A stretch of 7,666 bases of DNA from Anaerohalosphaeraceae bacterium (GTDB lineage: Bacteria; Planctomycetota; Phycisphaerae; Sedimentisphaerales; Anaerohalosphaeraceae): positions 1-7,666 of the forward strand of contig DAOVIC010000089.1 in NCBI GenBank assembly GCA_030671565.1, given 5' to 3'. The notes below the pieces were generated by a model. That model did no database searches, was not told the DNA's origin, and saw only the letters and a program-made list of their open reading frames with translations. The stretch's first letter is position 1; each line of letters starts with the position of its first letter. The position numbers were made by a program, and so were the translations under genes. Positions 1-4,656 of the stretch are shown in pieces.

Positions 1-27
1 GGCTCCGGTGGCAAAGGATTTCGCCGA

Positions 28-1116
28 TTAAAAATTCTGGAGTCTCTGCTGTTTGTCATGGTCCTTCAGTGCATTGATCAACTCGTCGAGATCTCCGAGG
101 ATGATCTTGTCCAGGCTGTACATCGAAAGGCCGATGCGATGATCCGTAAGGCGGTTTTGGGGGAAATTGTACGTTCTTATTCTCGAAGACCTGTCGCCTG
201 AGCCGATCATTGTCTTTCGCTGCGAATCGCGTTCCTTGTTGATTTTCTGCATTTGACGCTCATAGATGCGTGTTCTAAGTATCCGCCATGCCTTTGCACG
301 GTTTTTGTGCTGGCTTTTTTCGTCACGCATGCTGACGGTAATTCCGGTAGGGACGTGTTCCAGCTTTATCGCGCTGTTAAGTTTGTTGACGCTTTGTCCG
401 CCTGGTCCGCCTGCACGGCTTACGTGTTCGAGTACGTCGGTCGGTTCGATATGAACATCGACCTCTTCCGGTTCGGGAAGTACCGCAACCGTCGCTGCCG
501 ATGTGTGTACCCTTCCCTGTGTTTCTGTTTCGGGAACTCTCTGGACGCGATGTCCTCCGCCTTCGTATCCAAGCTCTGCCCAGACGCCGTTGCCCTTGAT
601 GTTGAGTATTGCCTCGCGAAGTCCGCCCATTTCAGTCGGGCTAAACTCGAGGGTTTCTACTTTCCACCGTTTTTTCTCGGCGTATTTTGCGTACATGTTG
701 TAAAGGTCGCGTGCGAACAATCCGGCTTCGTCGCCGCCTGTGCCCGGGCGTATTTCCATGATGATCGATCCGATCGAGGCATCGTCGCTCATTACCAGCG
801 TTTCTTTGATCTGTTCCAGGGTTGCGGTGACCGTTTCGTTAAGCTCCTGGATTTCCATTTCCGCAAGCTCTGCCATATCCTTTTCGATGTCGGGATCTTC
901 GAGCATTGTTTTGGCGTCTTCGAGTTCGGTGCAGGCTTTGCAGTAATCGCGGTACTTTTCAACCATGGGTTTCAGCTTGGCCTGTTCTTTGCTAAGAGGG
1001 ATGACCTTGTCGATGTTGCTTGCTATCTCGGGGTCTGAAAGCTGGGCGTCGATCTCAGCGTATCTTGCGTCGAGCTCGTCAAGTTTAACCAGAAATGAAT
1101 CTTTTTCCTGTGCCAT
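28..1116 (-). CDS. prfA: Peptide chain release factor 1 (RF1)
   Basis: Class I release factor that reads UAA and UAG in the ribosomal A site and triggers hydrolysis of peptidyl-tRNA. The 362-residue product has the usual RF1 length. Residues 195-197 are P-E-T, matching the PxT anticodon-like element of RF1 rather than the SPF of RF2. The catalytic GGQ is at 239-241 inside RAGGPGGQSVNK, and the conserved block GSGDRSSRIRTYNFPQ lies at 305-320. The serine after GGQ replaces the more common histidine or asparagine. The helical N-terminal domain (about 1-100) is present, so the gene looks intact. The ATG at 1116 has no strong Shine-Dalgarno sequence, but no internal Met gives a better start. The gene lies downstream of rpmE on the same strand, with a terminator between them. 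Downstream, only 27 nt remain; prmC often follows prfA, but no start is visible. Identification is very secure. Confidence 0.97.
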   Translation of the reverse strand: MAQEKDSFLVKLDELDARYAEIDAQLSDPEIASNIDKVIPLSKEQAKLKPMVEKYRDYCKACTELEDAKTMLEDPDIEKDMAELAEMEIQELNETVTATLEQIKETLVMSDDASIGSIIMEIRPGTGGDEAGLFARDLYNMYAKYAEKKRWKVETLEFSPTEMGGLREAILNIKGNGVWAELGYEGGGHRVQRVPETETQGRVHTSAATVAVLPEPEEVDVHIEPTDVLEHVSRAGGPGGQSVNKLNSAIKLEHVPTGITVSMRDEKSQHKNRAKAWRILRTRIYERQMQKINKERDSQRKTMIGSGDRSSRIRTYNFPQNRLTDHRIGLSMYSLDKIILGDLDELINALKDHDKQQRLQNF

Positions 1117-1167
1117 AGTATACTTTTATAGTTCTCTCAGTTGAAATTTCCCGTTTATTCGCGGCCA

Positions 1168-1196
1168 AGTATAAGTTATATCTCTACTCGCGAAAA
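1168..1196 (-). promoter_or_regulatory. Weak candidate promoter for prfA
   Basis: On the minus strand a TATACT hexamer (1168-1173) resembles a -10 element and would give a leader of about 45 nt to prfA. The hexamer 17 nt upstream (TTTTCG, 1191-1196) is a poor -35. The case rests mainly on position: the rpmE terminator lies just upstream, so prfA probably needs its own promoter. A second TATACT (1117-1122) abuts the prfA ATG and is too close to serve the annotated start. Confidence 0.25.
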
Positions 1197-1201
1197 TTCA
1201 T

Positions 1202-1214
1202 TACCCTAAGGGTA
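1202..1214. repeat. Short palindrome TACCC-TAA-GGGTA (copy 1)
   Basis: Five-base arms TACCC and GGGTA around a 3-nt centre, between the rpmE terminator and the candidate prfA promoter. A very similar palindrome lies in the only divergent intergenic region (4510-4523). It could be a protein-binding site or a small hairpin; the sequence alone does not decide. Confidence 0.45.
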
Positions 1215-1217
1215 TGC

Positions 1218-1269
1218 AAAAAAATTGCGCTGCCAATACACAATCTGTAAATCATGACCAACAGCGCAA
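1218..1269 (-). terminator. Rho-independent terminator after rpmE
   Basis: Reading the minus strand, TTGCGCTG (1262-1269) pairs perfectly over 8 bp with CAGCGCAA (1225-1232), followed directly by seven T residues (1218-1224). It begins about 19 nt after the rpmE stop codon. The 29-nt loop is longer than usual and weakens the call a little. It separates rpmE from prfA into two transcripts, or at least attenuates read-through. Confidence 0.7.
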
Positions 1270-1288
1270 GCTGGTGTACGTACAATAG

Positions 1289-1510
1289 CTACTTTTTGTT
1301 CTTTTTGAAGTAATCGCCGCCGTACTTCTTGTTAAAGCGGTCAATACGTCCGGCGGTGTCGACGAACTTTTGCTTGCCCGTATAGAACGGGTGGCACATC
1401 GAGCAGATTTCCGCGTGGATCTCCTTTGCAGTGCTGCGGGTTTCAAACGTATTTCCGCAACCGCAGCGTACCGATATGTTTTCGTATTTTGGGTGTATGT
1501 CTTTCTTCAT
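1289..1510 (-). CDS. rpmE: 50S ribosomal protein L31, zinc-binding (C+) type
   Basis: Structural protein of the large ribosomal subunit, at the central protuberance near the bridge to the 30S head. The 73-residue product starts [10 protein letters not shown], the standard L31 N-terminus. It has four cysteines, C16-x-C18 and C36-x2-C39, which mark the zinc-binding form rather than the zinc-independent paralogue. The conserved HPFYTGKQ follows at 40-47, and the C-terminus is lysine-rich. The reading frame stays open 14 codons further upstream to a GTG at 1552. The ATG at 1510 is chosen because it matches the family start, has GGAG 7 nt upstream, and lies downstream of the predicted transcription start, whereas the GTG lies upstream of it. 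It has its own promoter and terminator, so it appears monocistronic. Confidence 0.97.
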   Translation of the reverse strand: MKKDIHPKYENISVRCGCGNTFETRSTAKEIHAEICSMCHPFYTGKQKFVDTAGRIDRFNKKYGGDYFKKNKK

Positions 1511-1517
1511 TTCTTTG

Positions 1518-1521
1518 CTCC
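1518..1521 (-). promoter_or_regulatory. Ribosome binding site of rpmE
   Basis: GGAG on the minus strand, 7 nt before the ATG at 1510. It supports the 73-residue product over the longer open frame starting at 1552. Confidence 0.75.
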
Positions 1522-1538
1522 ATATGGTAAAACGTAAC

Positions 1539-1566
1539 ATTATATCGACCACGGAGCCGATTTCAA
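1539..1566 (-). promoter_or_regulatory. Sigma-70-type promoter of rpmE
   Basis: On the minus strand TTGAAA (1561-1566, 5 of 6 to consensus) is separated by 16 nt from a perfect TATAAT (1539-1544). Transcription would start near 1532, giving a leader of about 22 nt that still contains the GGAG ribosome binding site. This is one of two strong promoters in the window. Confidence 0.8.
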
Positions 1567-1619
1567 TAGAATTTTTAGTTTTTTTAAGCGTATGGTGAGG
1601 TTTTGTATATGGATTAGTT

Positions 1620-1658
1620 GCTGAAAAATGCCAAATTCAGCGTTTTTGCGGCAAAAAA
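1620..1658. repeat. Pair of adjacent inverted repeats in the spacer between rpmE and the nucleotidyltransferase
   Basis: GCTGAA (1620-1625) pairs with TTCAGC (1636-1641) around a 10-nt loop. Directly next to it, TTTTTGC and GCAAAAA (1643-1657) form a near-perfect palindrome centred on one G. Read on the plus strand, the first hairpin followed by GTTTTTG resembles a weak terminator, but no plus-strand gene precedes it. On the minus strand, where the nucleotidyltransferase ends, the fit is worse. The function is therefore open. The rest of 1567-1733 is AT-rich with no supported gene. Confidence 0.4.
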
Positions 1659-1733
1659 GGGGATAGACGGCTGGGCAGAAGAAAAAATACAGTTGCCTGG
1701 CGAGCGAATCAGTAAGTGATAGCACTTGGTTTT

Positions 1734-2174
1734 CTATTCAGAAAGCTTTTCTGTATCTAGCTTGTCTTTTTGGCGACCTGTCGATAATTTGTTAATGACA
1801 AGATCTTTTAATGAAATGAAAGGTATCGTCATACCCTCTATATTTACCTCATTTCTTTTTTCGTATGCCGTATCAAATTCCACTCCGTCGATTTTGGTAA
1901 GAATATCAATTCTACGGGGGGCTACACCTATCTGAAACACTACTGACGGTTTGTTAAATGTGTGGTTGTCGATCTGGTGCAATGGAGCCCCGAAGTCCTT
2001 TAATGCATTATATACTTTTTCAGAATTTTCAGTCGAGGCCATTACCCATAAGTCAATATCCCCCGTAGCACGAGGGCAGCCGTACACGCCCATTGCATAC
2101 GCACCTACAACAAGAAATTTGACCTTATTGTTCGATAAGATTTGTAGCATTTCGCTGTAATCTTTGTTCAGCAT
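1734..2174 (-). CDS. Minor nucleotidyltransferase (Pol-beta fold, MNT/AbiEii-like), second gene of a two-gene module
   Basis: A small 146-residue nucleotidyltransferase of the DNA polymerase beta superfamily. The fold signature is clear: VGAYAMGVYG (23-32) followed by TGDIDLWV (37-44), giving the metal-binding pair D39 and D41. A third acidic residue is likely D90 in RRIDIL. A helical tail with KLSTGRQKD (129-137), typical of this family, ends the protein. Such enzymes transfer a nucleotide to a protein or small molecule; the target here is unknown. The open frame begins at a GTG (2183), but that GTG is part of GAGGTGA, an excellent Shine-Dalgarno sequence 6-7 nt before the ATG at 2174, so I choose the ATG. 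Its first 50 nt overlap the end of the upstream gene in another frame, implying translational coupling. Related enzymes act as antitoxins or toxins in paired systems; whether this one does is inference. Confidence 0.85.
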   Translation of the reverse strand: MLNKDYSEMLQILSNNKVKFLVVGAYAMGVYGCPRATGDIDLWVMASTENSEKVYNALKDFGAPLHQIDNHTFNKPSVVFQIGVAPRRIDILTKIDGVEFDTAYEKRNEVNIEGMTIPFISLKDLVINKLSTGRQKDKLDTEKLSE

Positions 2175-2334
2175 CAAAGTCACCTCTGAGAGAATAAACC
2201 TCGGCAGTCAGCTCCCACATAAAACCAAGCAAAACCTCCGGAGGCGCATCAACAAAATCGCTGTCTGGCTCGGATTCCTGTTTTAGAGTCCCAACGCTGC
2301 GGTCAACCATATTTATTGACTTATCTGTTTTCAT
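2125..2334 (-). CDS. Small hypothetical protein, first gene of the nucleotidyltransferase module
   Basis: A 69-residue soluble protein with no signal peptide or membrane segment. The first 27 residues are polar and probably disordered. The rest looks like a compact conserved core: PPEVLLGFMWELT (31-43), EVYSLRG (45-51) and DAEQRLQRN (54-62). I recall similar small proteins with a PPE...MVWPLTLDAW...AE-RLQRHV pattern next to nucleotidyltransferases in planctomycetes and other bacteria, but have not checked this by search. It lacks the RxxxxxH motif of HEPN toxins, so it is not the usual HEPN partner. Its stop lies 50 nt inside the nucleotidyltransferase gene. It sits behind a near-consensus promoter and begins just after an inverted repeat. 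The ATG at 2334 has no clear ribosome binding site; Met9 (ATG ending at 2310) is an alternative start. Function unknown. Confidence 0.7.
   Translation of the reverse strand: MKTDKSINMVDRSVGTLKQESEPDSDFVDAPPEVLLGFMWELTAEVYSLRGDFDAEQRLQRNATNLIEQ
2181..2186 (-). promoter_or_regulatory. Ribosome binding site deciding the nucleotidyltransferase start
   Basis: GAGGTG on the minus strand, 6 nt before the ATG at 2174 and embedded in the coding sequence of the upstream small gene. It makes the ATG the likely start, although the frame is open to a GTG that is part of this very motif. Confidence 0.7.
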
Positions 2335-2343
2335 GACAATTTG

Positions 2344-2365
2344 CCGTAAAAAATACAGTTTACGG
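2344..2365 (-). promoter_or_regulatory. Inverted repeat at the transcription start of the nucleotidyltransferase module (operator or 5' hairpin)
   Basis: CCGTAAA and TTTACGG form perfect 7-base arms around an 8-nt centre. The element lies between the -10 box (2370-2375) and the ATG at 2334, covering the predicted start point near 2363. As DNA it is well placed for an autorepressor; as RNA it would form a hairpin at the extreme 5' end. The inverted repeat is seen directly; its role is inferred. Confidence 0.5.
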
Positions 2366-2369
2366 TCTA

Positions 2370-2398
2370 ATTATACAATAAACATCAGCCAATGCCAA
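2370..2398 (-). promoter_or_regulatory. Strong sigma-70-type promoter of the nucleotidyltransferase module
   Basis: On the minus strand TTGGCA (2393-2398, 5 of 6 to consensus) is followed after exactly 17 nt by a perfect TATAAT (2370-2375). The predicted start near 2363 leaves a leader of about 29 nt before the small gene. No competing promoter is visible inside the module, so both genes are probably co-transcribed from here. Confidence 0.8.
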
Positions 2399-2458
2399 CA
2401 ACAATTACTTCAAGCCACCTAAAACTCCACTTTAAGGTAATATTGGGCAGCCGTTGGG

Positions 2459-4408
2459 TCATTTTGATTTGCGTTCGTATACTTCGTATAGCAGGTCGAG
2501 GCGTTCTTTTGCGCTGCTTACTTTTTCGTGCAGGTCGGCGGAGAGTTTGTGGTCCTTGTAGATTCGTTCTTCGGCGAATCCTGCTTCGAGCTCTGGGATT
2601 TGCTCTTCGAGCTCCATTATCATCTCTTCGATCTGTTCGATGCGGTACTTGTTGAACTTGCGAACCTCTTTGGAGGCTTTGGGTTTGTCAGCGTTGCCCG
2701 GCTTGTGTTTTTTTCTTTTATTCGATGCACCTTTATTGTTCTTCTCCTCTTCGAGGGCTTTTCGCTCTTTGAGCATCTGGGCGTACCGCGAGTAAACTTT
2801 TTTCCCGGCATCGACAATCTCGCATTCGCCGAAGCTTCGTTTGCCACGGTTGTCGACGCCTACGACCAGCAGTTTGTCTACGATCCTGTCCAGGAAGAAC
2901 CGGTCGTGGCTTACGACGATGATGGCTCCGTTGAATTCTTTCAGTGCATACTCGAGCGTCTCTTTGCCCGCGATGTCCAGGTGGTTTGTCGGCTCGTCCA
3001 TGACCAGCACGTCCGGGGCGGCGAGGACGAGTTTGCAAAGCATAAGCCTGTTTTGCTGGCCGCCGCTTAGGTCCGCGACTTTTTTGAAGACATCGTCGCC
3101 GCTGAACAGAAACGCACCGAGCCTGCCGCGGACGGCTTCCGGCGTAAGGTCGGGCCGGACGCTGCGTGCCTCTTGAAGGACGGTCTTTTCGGCATCGAGT
3201 TCGTCGCCGTGCTGGTCGAGGTAGCCGACCTTCAGGCTGGGGCCGAGCTGTATCTTGCCCCCGTAATCGCCCATACTGCCCAGTGCCATTTTCAAAAACG
3301 TACTCTTGCCCGTTCCGTTTGGCCCGGTGATGCCGAGGCGATCGCCGCAAAGCAGGTCGAAGGTCAAATTTTTGAAAAGCGTCAGGTCGCCGAACGATTT
3401 TTCCAGCTTTTCGCATCGCAATACGAGATCGCTGCGGCTTTGGCTTTCGGCGAAAGAGAAATTGATCGTTCGTGAAACGCCCATCTGTTCGGGGTATCCT
3501 TCTTCCTTGAGCTTTCTTTCGAGATGTTTTCGACGGCCCCTGGCTGCGCCCTGCATTCCTTTCAGGTTGATGTTGCGTTTGATGAAGTCTTCGGTTCGTT
3601 CGATGTATTCTTTCTGTTTGCGGAATTTGCGGCCGGCTTCGATGCGGGCGATCTCTTTGTTCGTTACGTATTCGCTGTAGTTGCCTTTCCAGACGGTGAC
3701 GCGGCCGTTTTCGACCTCGGCGATCTTATCGGCGAGCGAGTCAAGCAGATACCGGTCGTGACTTATCGCGACGATCGTACCGTCATAGTTGCGAAGAAAC
3801 GCTTCAAGCCATTCGACGGCCTGGAGGTCCAGATGGTTCGTCGGTTCGTCGAGCAAAAGCACATCGGTATCGGCGAGGAGAACCTTTCCCAGGCCAAGCC
3901 GCGAGAGTTGACCGCCGCTTAGTGCGTCGGTTTTAATATCGAAATGTTCCTGCTGAAAACCCAGGCCGGCGAGGATGGTCTTTGTTTTGGATTCGTAAGT
4001 AAACCCGCCGCCGATCTCGAAAGCATGCGTAAGCCTGTCATACTCTCTCATCGCGTCATCGAGCGACTTGCCCGAGAGGACGCCGAGGCGTTTGCTGACT
4101 TCGGTCATCTTTTCCTGAACCGCAAAAAGCTCTTCAAGCCCGGAATGCATTTCTTCAAGAACGGTTTTAGTGCCGTCAAAACTCGCCTCCTGCGGCAGAT
4201 AACCGATCCTTATTCCCTTAGGCTTGCGAACCTCGCCAACGTCAGCCTCGATCTCGCCGAGTATCAGCCTGAAGATGGTGGTTTTGCCGCAGCCGTTAGC
4301 GCCGACAAGACCGACCTTTTCGCCGCGAAAAAACTTCGCATCGATCCCGTCAAAAACGACCTCGTTGCCAAAAGCCTTATGAACATTCCGTAAAGTTATA
4401 ATAGGCAT
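2459..4408 (-). CDS. ABC-F family ATPase (Uup/YfmR-like), ribosome-associated
   Basis: A soluble protein with two ATP-binding cassettes and no membrane segments; family members bind the ribosomal E site and relieve stalled or poorly positioned complexes. First cassette: Walker A GANGCGKTT (36-44), signature LSGGQ (163-167), Walker B with DEPTNHLD (187-194; catalytic E188) and switch H217. The linker that reaches toward the P-site tRNA spans about 245-305, with KFRKQKEYIERTEDFI and a basic GAARGRRKHLERK stretch. Second cassette: Walker A GPNGTGKST (362-370), LSGGQ (447-451), DEPTNHLD (471-478; E472) and H501. All catalytic residues are present. A lysine-rich stretch (about 549-585) leads into a C-terminal coiled coil (585-645), as in Uup-like members. 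649 residues is normal for the family. The start MPIITLRNVHKAFG is typical, though only a weak AAGGG lies upstream. It is divergent from the sigma-factor gene. A -10-like TATGAT (4453-4458) is its best promoter candidate, without a good -35. The exact subfamily is uncertain, and there is no evidence for antibiotic resistance. Confidence 0.93.
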   Translation of the reverse strand: MPIITLRNVHKAFGNEVVFDGIDAKFFRGEKVGLVGANGCGKTTIFRLILGEIEADVGEVRKPKGIRIGYLPQEASFDGTKTVLEEMHSGLEELFAVQEKMTEVSKRLGVLSGKSLDDAMREYDRLTHAFEIGGGFTYESKTKTILAGLGFQQEHFDIKTDALSGGQLSRLGLGKVLLADTDVLLLDEPTNHLDLQAVEWLEAFLRNYDGTIVAISHDRYLLDSLADKIAEVENGRVTVWKGNYSEYVTNKEIARIEAGRKFRKQKEYIERTEDFIKRNINLKGMQGAARGRRKHLERKLKEEGYPEQMGVSRTINFSFAESQSRSDLVLRCEKLEKSFGDLTLFKNLTFDLLCGDRLGITGPNGTGKSTFLKMALGSMGDYGGKIQLGPSLKVGYLDQHGDELDAEKTVLQEARSVRPDLTPEAVRGRLGAFLFSGDDVFKKVADLSGGQQNRLMLCKLVLAAPDVLVMDEPTNHLDIAGKETLEYALKEFNGAIIVVSHDRFFLDRIVDKLLVVGVDNRGKRSFGECEIVDAGKKVYSRYAQMLKERKALEEEKNNKGASNKRKKHKPGNADKPKASKEVRKFNKYRIEQIEEMIMELEEQIPELEAGFAEERIYKDHKLSADLHEKVSSAKERLDLLYEVYERKSK

Positions 4409-4509
4409 AAAAAACGCAACCCTTAAAATCCAGGCAAAAATACAAGGCTCGCATCATACAGCAATTCAACGCCGAGAAAAAGAAGGCAGTGGCAATTTAT
4501 CGATGGTTA

Positions 4510-4523
4510 TACCCTTTGGGGTA
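4510..4523. repeat. Short palindrome TACCC-TTTG-GGGTA (copy 2)
   Basis: Same five-base arms as the palindrome at 1202-1214, here in the region between the divergent ABC-F and sigma-factor genes, about 100 nt upstream of the former and 130 nt upstream of the latter. Two copies, both intergenic, suggest a shared binding site or small dispersed repeat. The rest of 4409-4656 is AT-rich leader sequence in which I see no gene and no convincing -35/-10 pair for the sigma gene. Confidence 0.45.
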
Positions 4524-4642
4524 GTAAATTGACGCGAGTAAAGCCATAATGGCTCGCAAACGACAAAAAAATGTGAAATTTTGGCAATTTCTGTCACATT
4601 TATTAATTCGTGGCCACCTTTGTATAGAAAGTATACTATATT

Positions 4643-4651
4643 GGAAGGAAG
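4643..4651 (+). promoter_or_regulatory. Ribosome binding site deciding the sigma-factor start
   Basis: GGAAGGAAG with its AGGA core 7 nt before the ATG at 4657. The frame stays open upstream to an ATG at 4549, but that one has no ribosome binding site. The extra 36 residues would also precede the usual start of an ECF sigma2 region. Confidence 0.75.
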
Positions 4652-4656
4652 TCAAA

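Noticed and set aside
1..27. A possible start of prmC downstream of prfA (a GGAG and a TTG on the minus strand).
   Set aside because: Only 27 nt are available; no start codon or protein motif can be supported.
253..1038. A 261-codon plus-strand open frame opposite prfA.
   Set aside because: It is antisense to an unmistakable RF1 gene; its product is Phe/Val/Cys-rich without family features, as expected from the complement of a coding frame.
1540..1725. A 61-codon minus-strand open frame between the nucleotidyltransferase and rpmE.
   Set aside because: It runs through the inverted repeats and ends over the rpmE promoter; it has no recognisable protein features.
2528..3070. Long plus-strand open frames opposite the ABC-F gene (also 3524-3922, 3944-4393 and others).
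   Set aside because: They mirror the codon structure of the ABC-F gene and carry no recognisable motif or ribosome binding site.
4549..4656. A 36-residue N-terminal extension of the sigma-factor fusion.
   Set aside because: No ribosome binding site precedes 4549, while GGAAGGAAG precedes the ATG at 4657, which also matches the usual start of ECF sigma factors.
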